DNA of 64,000 nucleotides from Croceibacterium atlanticum (lineage in GTDB: Bacteria; Pseudomonadota; Alphaproteobacteria; Sphingomonadales; Sphingomonadaceae): the NCBI RefSeq assembly GCF_001008165.2, contig NZ_CP011452.2, positions 558,001-622,000 of the forward strand. The letters run 5' to 3'. Made by a program: the position numbers and the translations under genes. Position 1 is the stretch's first letter, and each line of letters opens with the position of its first letter. Of this stretch, positions 37,841 through 46,901 are shown in pieces. The notes below the pieces were generated by a model, which saw nothing but the letters and a program-made list of their open reading frames with translations, did no database searches and was not told the DNA's origin.

Positions 37841-38759
37841 TCGCAAGAAATACGCTGGCACGAACGAAGACCTTGCCGATCACGCGCTTGAACCAACAAT
37901 GCGTCGCCTCATCGCTGTCGCTCTCGATGGAGACACAATTACCTATGGCGACATTAAGCACATGCTAGAAACCGAGGAAGGCTTTTCAACCATCTTCGCT
38001 ACGCGGATCGGGTTTGTCGCGGGCACGCTCATGGAGCGCCTGCAAAAGGTCGATCCCGCTGCGCCGCTAATCAATGTCCTCGTCGTCAATCAAATCGACC
38101 GGCAACCTAGCAAGGGTGCAGGCAGTTTCATGGCTGCACGGTTCGGCATCCCGCAGTTGGCGAAAGACGGTGCCAAGGAGAAGCATCCCAAGCTGTGGGA
38201 AGATACCTACCAGCGAGCCGCTGCCGAGGTTTATGCCTATGAGGCGAAGGACTGGACGAAACTGTTCAAGAAGGCGTTTGCGAACGACTTGACCCTCGGC
38301 AAGATCGAGGAAGAACGGGAAGCCCGAAAGGAAGGGACCGAAAATGACGGTCTCGATTACAATCACCGCAGTTATGGAAAGGGCGGTGAAGGCCCGGAAC
38401 ATAAAGCATTGCGCGAATGGGTGACGGCCAACCCCGGAGCCATTCGGAAGGGCTTCGCCTCTGCCCGCACTGAAACGGAAGTCGATCTCTTTTCAGGGGA
38501 TCGCGTTGATGCGGTCTTCTACTGCCAGGATCGGACCATCGTTGTCGAAGTCAAATCGCTCATCTCGAATGAGATCGACCTACGGCGTGGCGTCTATCAG
38601 TGTATCAAATACCGTGCCGTGAAAGCTGCGATGGACGTTCGGGACGATCCTCTCGTTGAAGCCTTTCTGGTGACGGAAACCGCAGTTTCTGGCGAGATCG
38701 CAAGCCTCCTTCGTCTACACAAGATCAAGCACTTCGTTGCTCCGCAAAACAGGAATTGA
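37833..38759 (+). CDS. stand-alone PD-(D/E)XK protein between Res and Mod
   Basis: 308 residues. The N-terminal part (about 1-100: 'TMRRLIAVALDGDTITYGDI' ... 'VLVVNQIDR') is a separate all-purpose domain not recognised. The C-terminal part has a clear nuclease signature: Asp in 'SGDRVDAVFYC' followed by 'TIVVEVKS' (D...E-x-K), with 'GGEGPEHKALREWV' before it. It sits between res and mod, where classic Type III systems have no gene. ATG at 37833 has GGAAGG 8 nt upstream; ATG at 37827 is too close to it. It overlaps res. Confidence 0.75.
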   Translation: MSDRKKYAGTNEDLADHALEPTMRRLIAVALDGDTITYGDIKHMLETEEGFSTIFATRIGFVAGTLMERLQKVDPAAPLINVLVVNQIDRQPSKGAGSFMAARFGIPQLAKDGAKEKHPKLWEDTYQRAAAEVYAYEAKDWTKLFKKAFANDLTLGKIEEEREARKEGTENDGLDYNHRSYGKGGEGPEHKALREWVTANPGAIRKGFASARTETEVDLFSGDRVDAVFYCQDRTIVVEVKSLISNEIDLRRGVYQCIKYRAVKAAMDVRDDPLVEAFLVTETAVSGEIASLLRLHKIKHFVAPQNRN

Positions 38760-38763
38760 GTTG

Positions 38764-41709
38764 ATGGCCCGCAAGCCCAAGGCCCAGAAGCAGGTTGGCA
38801 CGCTGAATTATGAGAAGGATGTTCGCCGGAACATCCCGACTGCCGAGATGGCCGATCTGGCCGCGATGCAGGAGGAAATGGCTCCGCTGCAACCCGTTGC
38901 ATATCCGCGTGCCCGGCCCTTGGCCGAAGGCGAGGTGCGGGAGCGGAATGAAGACCTTGATCCGCAGATCGTGTGGAAGGGCCTGAAGATTACGCTGACC
39001 AAGGATCAGGTGGCGCAGCTTGCCGAAACCGGCACCATCGAGATTGGCGATGCGCAACTCGTGTGGCGCGGGAAGGACCGGCAGGACTGGTCCGACCTGA
39101 TCGTCACCGCGCCGCCGTTGTATATTCAAGAAAAGGTCCACCCCAAGGCGATCATTGACGATCTGGTCCGCCAGACCGAAGAGGCGAAGGAAGAGGCTAG
39201 CGACGCGCCGGACCTGTTCGCCGACTTCAACGGCCTGTCCGATCCGATGGCGCGCACCGAGTTTTACCAGCACGATCAACATTGGTCGAACCGGATGATC
39301 CTAGGCGACAGCTTGCAGGTGATGGCCAGCCTCGCCGAGCGCGAGGCGCTGAAAGGCAAGGTGCAGGCGATCTATTTCGACCCGCCCTATGGCATCAAAT
39401 TCAACTCGAATTGGCAGGTCTCGACCCAGAGCCGGGATGTGAAGGACGGGAAAAGAGAGGATTTGAGCCGTGAGCCGGAACAGGTCAAAGCGTTCCGGGA
39501 TACATGGAAGGACGGTATCCATTCATACCTTACGTATCTCCGCGACCGACTTCTGGTCATGAGAGAATTACTAACCGAAAGCGGCTCGATATTCGTTCAA
39601 ATAAGCGATGAAAATGTCCATCGCATGCGTGCGTTGCTAGATGAGGTCTTTGGCGAGGAGAACTTCGTCTCGCAGATTGCTTTCAAGAAAACGACGGGTC
39701 TTACATCGGGCTATATTGCATCGAACTTTGATCATATCGTCTGGTATGGGAAGAGCTATAAGTCGCTGAAATTCAGGTCTCTTCTAACCGAGAAGGGTTG
39801 GGAGAGCGACTTAGGTTTTTACAAGTATCTTCGAGATAAGGAGAGCGGCGCACTCGAAAATGCGATAAAATCGACAAACGAAATTCCATCTGATGGGTCT
39901 AAGCAGCTTTATAGCGTCAGCGACTTAACGAGTAGCCACGATTATTCGTTGGGCAAGGAGGCGTTTCCGTTTCGGGGACAAACATACTCTCCTGCTCGGA
40001 GATTTTGGACAACGTCACCGGATGGCATGAGACGTCTCGCCGCAGCGCAACGCATACACCAGAGTAAGAACTCCATCCGTTATGTTAGGCTTCTCGACGA
40101 TTATCCTGTCCAGCTGATAACTTCGAACTGGGCAGATACAATCACTGGTCAGTATTCTGACGAGCGCACCTACGTGGTGCAAACCGCCGCGAAGGTCGTC
40201 CAACGGTGCCTTTTGATGACCACCGATCCCGGCGATCTTGTTCTTGACCCCACCTGCGGCTCTGGAACGACTGCCTACGTCGCAGAGCAGTGGGGACGAC
40301 GCTGGATAACCATAGACACAAGTCGCGTAGCGCTGGCTCTTGCTCGCACTCGGATCATGGCTGCCCGCTACCCTTGGTATTTGTTGGCGGACAGCGAAGA
40401 AGGAAAGCGCAAAGAAGCCGAGATCACGGGTAAGCTGCCAAGCGACCGTCCGTCTTTCGGAGACGTGCGACAGGGTTTCGTTCTTGAGCGTGTGCCCCAC
40501 GTCACTTTGAAGGCGATCGCTAACAACTCCGAGATTGATGTGATCTGGGACAAGTGGCAGGAACGGTTGGAGCCCCTACGCGCCGAGCTCAATCAGGCCA
40601 CCAGCAATGACTGGCAGGAATGGGAAATTCCACGCGAACCCGAAGCTGGCTGGTCTTCCAACGTGGTCGGCATCCATCAGGGTTGGTGGGACGCCCGCAA
40701 GGCTCGCCAACAAGAGATTGACGCCTCCATCGCTCGCGCCGCCGATGTCGAATACCTCTATGACAAGCCCTACACCGACAACAGCCGTATCCGGGTTGCC
40801 GGTCCGTTCACCGTGGAAAGCCTTTCCCCGCATCGTATAGTTCCCGCCGATGCCGAGGAACTGGTCGATCAGATCGACGCTGAAGCATACGGTATGGAAG
40901 GCAGCAAGCCGAGGAAGCCCGGGCCGCTGTCCTCGTCCGAAACTGACTTCGCCGCCATGGTGATCGAGCATCTGAAAACGGCGGGCGTCCACCAGACCGA
41001 CAAGGCCGACCGGATCGCGTTTACCAGTCTCACGCCGTTCGCCGGGCGCGGCTACATCGCCGCCGAAGGCCGCTTCATGGAAGGCGAGGCCGAGCGCCGC
41101 GCCGCCATCTTCATCGGCCCGGAGTTCGGCACGCTCTCCCGCGTCGATCTCACTGCCGCTGCGCGCGAAGCGTCCGAAAGCCGGTTTGACGTGCTGATCG
41201 CGGTGAGCTTCGCCTTCGATGCCCATGCCAGCGAACTGACCCGGCTTGGCCCGCTGCCGATCCTCAAAGCCAAGATGAACCCCGACCTGCACATGTCGGA
41301 AGAACTCAAGAACACCGGCAAGGGCAACCTCTTCACCGTGTTCGGCGAGCCGGACATCGACATTCTGGAAGAACCCGATGGCCGCATCGCGGTGCGCGTC
41401 AACGGCGTGGACATCTACGATCCCAATACAGGCGAAGTCCGCTCCAATGATGTGAAGGGCATCGCCGCGTGGTTCATCGACACGGCTTACAACGAAGAGA
41501 GCTTCTTCGTCCGTCACGCCTACTTCCTCGGCGCAAACGACCCCTACAAGCAGTTGAAGACCACTCTGAAAGCCGAGATCGACGAAGAGGCATGGGCCAC
41601 GCTCAACCGCGCCACCTCCCGCCCTTTTAACCGCCCGGAAAGTGGCCGCATTGCAGTGAAGGTTATCAATCACTTCGGTGATGAGGTGATGAAGGTGTTC
41701 GGGGTGTAA
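38764..41709 (+). CDS. Type III-like DNA methyltransferase (Mod)
   Basis: 981 residues, an amino-methyltransferase of the beta type: motif IV DPPY in 'AIYFDPPYGIKF' (about 205) precedes the SAM motif in 'VLDPTCGSGTTAYVAEQWG' (about 495). DPPY predicts N6-adenine (or N4-cytosine) methylation. The stretch between them (bases about 39480-40200) is clearly AT-richer than the rest and is the expected target-recognition region, a sign of exchange. A long C-terminal part (about 620-981) goes beyond typical Mod. It follows the nuclease gene with AGGA upstream and abuts the TIR-like gene. Confidence 0.9.
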   Translation: MARKPKAQKQVGTLNYEKDVRRNIPTAEMADLAAMQEEMAPLQPVAYPRARPLAEGEVRERNEDLDPQIVWKGLKITLTKDQVAQLAETGTIEIGDAQLVWRGKDRQDWSDLIVTAPPLYIQEKVHPKAIIDDLVRQTEEAKEEASDAPDLFADFNGLSDPMARTEFYQHDQHWSNRMILGDSLQVMASLAEREALKGKVQAIYFDPPYGIKFNSNWQVSTQSRDVKDGKREDLSREPEQVKAFRDTWKDGIHSYLTYLRDRLLVMRELLTESGSIFVQISDENVHRMRALLDEVFGEENFVSQIAFKKTTGLTSGYIASNFDHIVWYGKSYKSLKFRSLLTEKGWESDLGFYKYLRDKESGALENAIKSTNEIPSDGSKQLYSVSDLTSSHDYSLGKEAFPFRGQTYSPARRFWTTSPDGMRRLAAAQRIHQSKNSIRYVRLLDDYPVQLITSNWADTITGQYSDERTYVVQTAAKVVQRCLLMTTDPGDLVLDPTCGSGTTAYVAEQWGRRWITIDTSRVALALARTRIMAARYPWYLLADSEEGKRKEAEITGKLPSDRPSFGDVRQGFVLERVPHVTLKAIANNSEIDVIWDKWQERLEPLRAELNQATSNDWQEWEIPREPEAGWSSNVVGIHQGWWDARKARQQEIDASIARAADVEYLYDKPYTDNSRIRVAGPFTVESLSPHRIVPADAEELVDQIDAEAYGMEGSKPRKPGPLSSSETDFAAMVIEHLKTAGVHQTDKADRIAFTSLTPFAGRGYIAAEGRFMEGEAERRAAIFIGPEFGTLSRVDLTAAAREASESRFDVLIAVSFAFDAHASELTRLGPLPILKAKMNPDLHMSEELKNTGKGNLFTVFGEPDIDILEEPDGRIAVRVNGVDIYDPNTGEVRSNDVKGIAAWFIDTAYNEESFFVRHAYFLGANDPYKQLKTTLKAEIDEEAWATLNRATSRPFNRPESGRIAVKVINHFGDEVMKVFGV
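38888..38901. repeat. dispersed 14-bp palindrome, copy 2
   Basis: TGCAACCCGTTGCA in the mod gene, read as part of 'PLQPVAYP'. Same orientation as copies 1 and 3. Confidence 0.7.
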
Positions 41710-42617
41710 TGTATAGCTTGCTTGTTTCAGCAAACGATGAGGCTTGGCAGGGGCGACCCTACGTCCTCTCTCGTGGGCGCGTCTTCGAGTATACTGAAGA
41801 TGCGATTGCCGCACGTTTCAAGGATTTTACCGAAGAGCAAATTCAACACCTCTGCTCTCTTCCTGCCGTGTTCGCGTATGAGAACGGAATAGATCAGGAT
41901 GCCCGGCTGGGTCGTGTGCGGGCTGTTCGCATCCTGCATGGGGATATTCGGATCGAATATGAATTAGCCGACGAAGCGCCACCAATCCCCTTCGCCCTGC
42001 TAAGTCAGGAAGCCAATGAACTCGACATAGGCGACTGGGAAATGAACCGCACACACTGGGCGGTTAAGGATGTGAACCTCGCTCCTTTCTTGGATCGCCA
42101 TGGAATAGTTGGTCTTAACGCCCAAGAGATTGAGGCAGCGAATGAGCCTTTCGAGCGGCTGCCAGTCGCTGAACCAATTCCAATCAGTCCCGCAGTATTT
42201 CGCATCCCACAGACACCAATTGATCCGAACCTAGTCGCGGTGATGATGCCGTTCACGCCGGAGTTCGACGCAATGCTCGCGCAAGTCACTGCGGCTTGCC
42301 AAGAACTCGGCCTGACCTGTCTGACGGCTGGGCAGGTGTGGGAAAATGAAGAGATCATTCAGGACATCTTCTCGCTTATTTATCGTGCCCGGATCGTGCT
42401 TTGCGACTTCACGGGCCAGAACGCCAATGTCTTCTACGAGGCAGGGATCGCCCACACGCTGGGCAAGCCGGTAATTCCAATTGCCCGAAACGTCGCCGAT
42501 TTGCCGTTTGACCTCCGCCACCATCGAGCGGCGGTCTATGAAAACACGGCTGACGGCCTTACTCGGCTCGTTGCTCAACTACGGCCACGCTTCCAGTGGC
42601 TCATGGAGCATGGCTGA
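41709..42617 (+). CDS. TIR/nucleoside deoxyribosyltransferase-like protein
   Basis: 302 residues. The C-terminal 130 residues have the flavodoxin-like pattern shared by deoxyribosyltransferases and TIR-like proteins: 'VAVMMPFTPEFD' (about 178), 'IYRARIVLCDFTGQNANVFYEAGIAH' region with the candidate catalytic Glu at about 242, and 'LPFDLRHHRAAVY'. Members of this group cleave N-glycosidic bonds or bind nucleotides in defence systems, so NAD or nucleotide attack is possible. The N-terminal half is unrecognised. The start shares a base with the mod stop and the end overlaps the helicase gene. Confidence 0.7.
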   Translation: MYSLLVSANDEAWQGRPYVLSRGRVFEYTEDAIAARFKDFTEEQIQHLCSLPAVFAYENGIDQDARLGRVRAVRILHGDIRIEYELADEAPPIPFALLSQEANELDIGDWEMNRTHWAVKDVNLAPFLDRHGIVGLNAQEIEAANEPFERLPVAEPIPISPAVFRIPQTPIDPNLVAVMMPFTPEFDAMLAQVTAACQELGLTCLTAGQVWENEEIIQDIFSLIYRARIVLCDFTGQNANVFYEAGIAHTLGKPVIPIARNVADLPFDLRHHRAAVYENTADGLTRLVAQLRPRFQWLMEHG

Positions 42618-44706
42618 CATGAATTTCCATATCGCCGACAGCTTCACTACCGCCCTGTCTCGTCTCACCGGACAGGAGCAAAAACAGGCCAAGACTTCGG
42701 CGTTCGACCTGCAACTAAACCCTGCCCATCCGGGCCTTAAGATGCACCGACTGACCAATGGCCGCGATCCCAACTTCTGGTCCGTGCGGGTCAATCAGGA
42801 CATCCGCATCATCATTCATAAGACCGAAGCGAGCTTCATGCTGGCCTATGTCGATCACCACGACGATGCCTATACTTGGGCATCCCGTCGCCGGATCGAG
42901 GAACACCCCCGAACTGGTGCGATCCAGATCGTCGAGGTCCACGAGACGGTGGAAGAGGATGCCGGGCCTCTCTTCGCAGCGCCGAAGATCGAGCCCGCGC
43001 CAGAGCCCTTGCAACCCGTTGCACCCGCGATCTTCGCGGACCTTACCGAAGACGCTTTGTTGGACATTGGCACGCCCTCCGACTGGGTTGCCGACATCAT
43101 GACGTGGACCGAGGATCGCTTTTTTCACATGAGCGACCGGCTTCCCGCCGAGGTTGCGGAGGCGTTGCTGGACTACGCTGCAACTGGCCGACTGCCAACG
43201 CCGGAACCTGGAACTGCCGATCCGTTCGCCCATCCAGATACGCTCCGTCGCGTCCAGACCATCACCAGCGAAGCGGAATTGCGGCTGGCGCTCGACTTCC
43301 CGTGGGATAAGTGGAGCGTCTTTCTTCACCCTTCGCAGCGAGATGTCGTCGAGCGGGACTTTTCCGGCCCAGCGCGTGTTATGGGCACGGCTGGCACCGG
43401 CAAGACCATTGTCGCCCTGCATCGCGCGGCGCGTGCTGTTCGCGAGGATGACCGGGCGCGCATCCTTCTGACCAGCTTCTCCCGCCCGCTGGCCAACGCG
43501 CTGAAGGCGAAGCTGGCCATCTTGCTGGCCGACGATCAGGGGAAGCTGGACCGCGTGTCGATTGTGTCGTTCGAGGATGCCGCAACGGAGCTATTTCAGC
43601 TTGCCACGGGGCTGAGGCCCACCCTCGCCCCAATTGATGCCCAGAACGCCGCCCTAGAGCGCGCTATGGCCGATTTGGGCTACACCGACCTGCCCCTGCG
43701 TTTCGTTACCGCCGAGTGGCGGCAGATCGTGGACGCTTGGAACCTGCCCGATCTGGAAAGCTATTCGGCAGTCCCGCGCATCGGGCGGCGCAACCGTCTG
43801 GGCTCTAAGCAGCGCGAAGCGTTGTGGCCGGTCTTTGAGACGGCCCGCGCAATGCTGTCTGCAAGAGGCCTCCTGACATCCTCGCAACTGTTCGCCACCG
43901 TCGAAGCCGCCTTCAAGGATAAGGAGGATAAGCCCTTCACGCACGTGATCGTGGACGAAGCGCAAGATTTGGGCGTTTCGGAACTTCGCATGATGGGTGC
44001 GATCTCGTCCGGGCAGAACTCACAATTCTATGCTGGCGATATTGGCCAGCGGATTTTCCAGTTACCATTCTCATGGCTGACACTGGGTGTCGATGTCCGG
44101 GGCCGTGCTTCGAGTTTGCGGATCAATTATCGAACCTCACGCCAGATCAGAGAAGCGGCGGACCAACTCCTGCCACAGAAAGTCCGCGACGTGGACGGGA
44201 TCGAGGACGACCGAACTGGTGCGCAATCTGTGTTTGAAGGACCGGCTCCGGTAATCGCACAATTTGCCAATCAGGCCGACGAAACCGCCAACGTGGCTGC
44301 CTATCTGCGTGCAGCAATCGAGGAAGGTATCAGCGCGGCAGAGATCGGCGTCTTCGTTCGCTCTGCTGAATATCTGCCCCGCGCGCGAGATGCTGTCACT
44401 GCGGCTGGCCTAGAGGGACGGCAGCTAACCGAACGGGCCGAAGACTTCGGCGACAGCGTTTCGCTGGGCACCATGCACCTTGCGAAAGGCTTAGAGTTCA
44501 AGGCGGTCGTTGTCATGGCCTGCGATGACGAGGCGCTACCCCTGCAATCGCGGGTGGACGCTGCCACCGACGAAGACGAACTGCGTGAGGTCTTTGATAC
44601 CGAGCGGCACCTATTCTACGTCGCCTGCACGCGAGCGCGAGACCGGCTGCACGTGACTGGTGTGCAGCCGGTCTCCGACTTCGTGGCCGATATGTTGACG
44701 ATGTAG
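42610..44706 (+). CDS. UvrD-family helicase with N-terminal RelE/ParE-like domain
   Basis: 698 residues. Residues 1-95 ('MNFHIADSFTTALSRL', 'GLKMHRLTNGRDPNFWSVRV', 'IRIIIHKTEASFMLAYVDHHDDAY') follow the RelE/YafQ toxin-fold pattern. The rest is an SF1 helicase: 'MGTAGTGKTIVALHR' (about 259), 'HVIVDEAQDLG' (about 447), 'LRINYRTSRQIREA', 'LGTMHLAKGLEFKAVVV' and 'RHLFYVACTRARDRL'. ATG at 42610 overlaps the previous stop; ATG at 42619 has better GGAG spacing and may be the true start. Last gene of the Res-Mod operon. Confidence 0.8.
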   Translation: MADMNFHIADSFTTALSRLTGQEQKQAKTSAFDLQLNPAHPGLKMHRLTNGRDPNFWSVRVNQDIRIIIHKTEASFMLAYVDHHDDAYTWASRRRIEEHPRTGAIQIVEVHETVEEDAGPLFAAPKIEPAPEPLQPVAPAIFADLTEDALLDIGTPSDWVADIMTWTEDRFFHMSDRLPAEVAEALLDYAATGRLPTPEPGTADPFAHPDTLRRVQTITSEAELRLALDFPWDKWSVFLHPSQRDVVERDFSGPARVMGTAGTGKTIVALHRAARAVREDDRARILLTSFSRPLANALKAKLAILLADDQGKLDRVSIVSFEDAATELFQLATGLRPTLAPIDAQNAALERAMADLGYTDLPLRFVTAEWRQIVDAWNLPDLESYSAVPRIGRRNRLGSKQREALWPVFETARAMLSARGLLTSSQLFATVEAAFKDKEDKPFTHVIVDEAQDLGVSELRMMGAISSGQNSQFYAGDIGQRIFQLPFSWLTLGVDVRGRASSLRINYRTSRQIREAADQLLPQKVRDVDGIEDDRTGAQSVFEGPAPVIAQFANQADETANVAAYLRAAIEEGISAAEIGVFVRSAEYLPRARDAVTAAGLEGRQLTERAEDFGDSVSLGTMHLAKGLEFKAVVVMACDDEALPLQSRVDAATDEDELREVFDTERHLFYVACTRARDRLHVTGVQPVSDFVADMLTM
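43010..43023. repeat. dispersed 14-bp palindrome, copy 3
   Basis: TGCAACCCGTTGCA in the linker of the helicase gene between the RelE-like and helicase parts, read as 'PLQPVAPA'. Confidence 0.7.
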
Positions 44707-44721
44707 GCCAGCCAACCGAAC

Positions 44722-44735
44722 TGCAACGGGTTGCA
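44722..44735. repeat. dispersed 14-bp palindrome, copy 4 (reverse)
   Basis: TGCAACGGGTTGCA, the reverse complement of the other copies, in non-coding DNA 16 bp after the helicase stop. Confidence 0.7.
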
Positions 44736-44757
44736 GCAACGGTTCTTGCGCTCGAAC

Positions 44758-44820
44758 TCCGCCACATCCGCCACATGTCATCAGTTCTCACGCCCACCAC
44801 ATCGTTGCGGATGTGGCGGA
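44758..44820. other. CCGCCACAT repeats and 14-bp inverted repeat between convergent genes
   Basis: TCCGCCACATCCGC (44758-44771) is mirrored exactly at 44807-44820, directly at the DUF3631 stop. The left arm holds two tandem CCGCCACAT units and the right arm one reversed unit, so three 9-bp units in all. It could end both converging transcripts or act as iteron-like binding sites for the island's replication proteins. Confidence 0.5.
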
Positions 44821-45960
44821 CTATTCGGGTGCAGGGCATGTAGGAGGAGGCAGGTAACGCTGCCAAGCGTCATGAAATGCCTCGCGCTTGTAGCCCTTCG
44901 GCGTTGTGCCAGATGTAGTGCGGATCGTGACCGGCCTTACGCCATAGGAGGTAAGCATACTGGCTAATCTACGACTATCGAGGGGCTTACCACGCATGTC
45001 ACCCCAAGGGGCTTCTTCGAGATTACAAAGGGCTGCCAACAACGCGACCGTAGGGATTTGATCAACGTCTCCAAATACGGTCCTAATGTCACCCAGTAGG
45101 CGCACCGCAAGGCTGGCGCTCCCGTCCTCCCGTGCCGCCGCCACAAGCGCCACAGCAGCCTGACGCGACTTTGCAGGCCAAGTTCCCCCGGCCAAATCGC
45201 CAATGGCAATCAACGGCTCCCAAATGTCGGCATCGCGGTCTTGTATGCTCGGCGGAAGTTCGTCCGGCCAAGCAACTTGATCGCCAACCTCTTCCGCCCA
45301 CTGCGCAAGTCGGTCAAACAGCGCGTTGCCATCGCAAGCGTGCAAACGTCGGCGATAAGGCTCCACCGTTTCACCCGGCGCACGGCGCTTCATGCGGATA
45401 GGGATACATCGGCTTAGGATCGTATCCGGAAGTTCACCCAACCCAGCCAGTGCAACTGCGCTGTATGCTTCGATCTTCTCCGTAACGATACCGTTTCCAC
45501 CGCTTTTCGCGCGATAGGTGTAGGCACCGCGTCGGTATCCGGCATTCAGTAGACCACGAATGTCTTCATGCTCCTTGGCCTTTGGACCGAAGATTGTGTC
45601 GATCTCGTCAAAGAGGATCGTTGGCAGGCCCGTGTCGCAGCCTACCAGTCGAAACAGGGCCGCTGCACTCATGTTGACCGCCAGTGCTGGCCGAGGAACT
45701 ATCAATTCCAGTATCTCCAAAGCACGAGATTTGCCGCTGGCAGGTTCTGGCGACAAGAAAGCAATGCGGGGAGTAGTGTCCCACTTTTCCATGAAATGCG
45801 TATGCGCTGCCCAAAGAGCCGTTGCAGTCGCAGCCTCATCGGTAGGAAACACTATGAAGCGACGTAGAAATGCTTCGACTTCATCAAGCAGTTCAGCGCC
45901 AACAGACCGAATGACAGGGGCTTCGACAATGCGCCAGCGCGCTCGGGGATTTACGGACAT
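44821..45960 (-). CDS. DUF3631 domain AAA-type protein
   Basis: 379 residues. Nucleotide-binding motifs 'SPEPASGKSRALE' (Walker A-like, about residue 72) and 'TILFDEIDTIFG' (Walker B), then 'GYRRGAYTYRA' and 'LPDTILSRCIPIRM', match DUF3631 proteins of phages and islands. They commonly accompany a primase and may act as replicative helicase-like partners; no direct evidence of activity here. Its start shares a base with the primase stop (TGATG), showing coupling. Convergent with the defence operon. Confidence 0.85.
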   Translation of the reverse strand: MSVNPRARWRIVEAPVIRSVGAELLDEVEAFLRRFIVFPTDEAATATALWAAHTHFMEKWDTTPRIAFLSPEPASGKSRALEILELIVPRPALAVNMSAAALFRLVGCDTGLPTILFDEIDTIFGPKAKEHEDIRGLLNAGYRRGAYTYRAKSGGNGIVTEKIEAYSAVALAGLGELPDTILSRCIPIRMKRRAPGETVEPYRRRLHACDGNALFDRLAQWAEEVGDQVAWPDELPPSIQDRDADIWEPLIAIGDLAGGTWPAKSRQAAVALVAAAREDGSASLAVRLLGDIRTVFGDVDQIPTVALLAALCNLEEAPWGDMRGKPLDSRRLASMLTSYGVRPVTIRTTSGTTPKGYKREAFHDAWQRYLPPPTCPAPE

Positions 45961-46901
45961 CAGCAGAGCCCCCTCAATTCATCGTTGAAATCCTTGAAGC
46001 CTTCCTGCGGCATGATGATGCTGACATTCAGTCCGCGTGAGGCAAAAGCGCGTGCAGCTTTCTGCGTCTCCTCCTTACCAGTGGCATCATTGTCGGCGGC
46101 GATTACTATGCTGCGAATGTCACGCGGAAATTGCATGGCCGAAAGAAATGTCGCGCCAGCGGCAACCCAGACTGGGGTGTCGAACATCTGTAGTAGAGAA
46201 AGACCATCTTCAGGGCCTTCGCAGACAATGATGGTGCCGGACCGGTCTAACCCCCCGAGCCGTATGGCTCCTCCCTTCACCCGGCCTAAGCTGCGCTTAG
46301 GCTTGGAAACATCGGCCTTGCCTCGACCGTCATTTGCCAGCCATATCCGTTGGATGCCTGAAATCTCCCCGGAAAAATCGCGGATTGCCGCCACCAGACA
46401 AGGCAGGGAACCGAGGGCTTCGCAAGGAAGACAGGCGAAGCGAATATCGGGCGGGATCGGCAAATATAGACCACGGTGGCGGAGGTAGTCTTCGACAAGA
46501 GTTCCTGTCGCAGCGACAGTTCGCTCCCAGATTGCCCGAGCGTTGGCTGATCGGTCGAGCTTTTCAGCCGTTGGCTTTGCGATTGCTGTCTTGGGGGCGA
46601 GTTCGCCACCAGCCCGGAGCATTTTGGCGGCTTCAGGGAGGCTGACTTGATTGAGGCGCTGCACAAAGTCGAGGACATCCCCATGCGCACCGCATCCGAA
46701 GCATTGGAAGCGTCGTCCGTCATCGTAGATCGTGAATGACGGCGAACGGTCTGCGTGGAATGGGCAGCATCCCAACCACTCCTTGCCCACTTGCCTCAAT
46801 GACACGACCGCAGCGGCGACTTCCGGCAACGGATTGCTCTTTCGGATCGCCTCAATGTCGATCAAGCGCCGAGCTTGCCCGCGTCGATGAATGAGAGCCA
46901 T
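45960..46901 (-). CDS. island primase: CHC2 zinc finger plus Toprim
   Basis: 313 residues. A CHC2-type zinc finger is clear: 'GCCPFHADRSPSF' followed by 'FQCFGCGAHGDVLDF' (C-x2-H...C-x2-C). A Toprim domain follows: 'IIVCEGPEDGLSLLQ' with the catalytic Glu and 'SIVIAADNDATGKE' with the DxD. It should lay primers for island replication. Start at 46901; the ATG overlaps the stop of the AlpA-like gene by one base (TAATG). Confidence 0.88.
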   Translation of the reverse strand: MALIHRRGQARRLIDIEAIRKSNPLPEVAAAVVSLRQVGKEWLGCCPFHADRSPSFTIYDDGRRFQCFGCGAHGDVLDFVQRLNQVSLPEAAKMLRAGGELAPKTAIAKPTAEKLDRSANARAIWERTVAATGTLVEDYLRHRGLYLPIPPDIRFACLPCEALGSLPCLVAAIRDFSGEISGIQRIWLANDGRGKADVSKPKRSLGRVKGGAIRLGGLDRSGTIIVCEGPEDGLSLLQMFDTPVWVAAGATFLSAMQFPRDIRSIVIAADNDATGKEETQKAARAFASRGLNVSIIMPQEGFKDFNDELRGLC

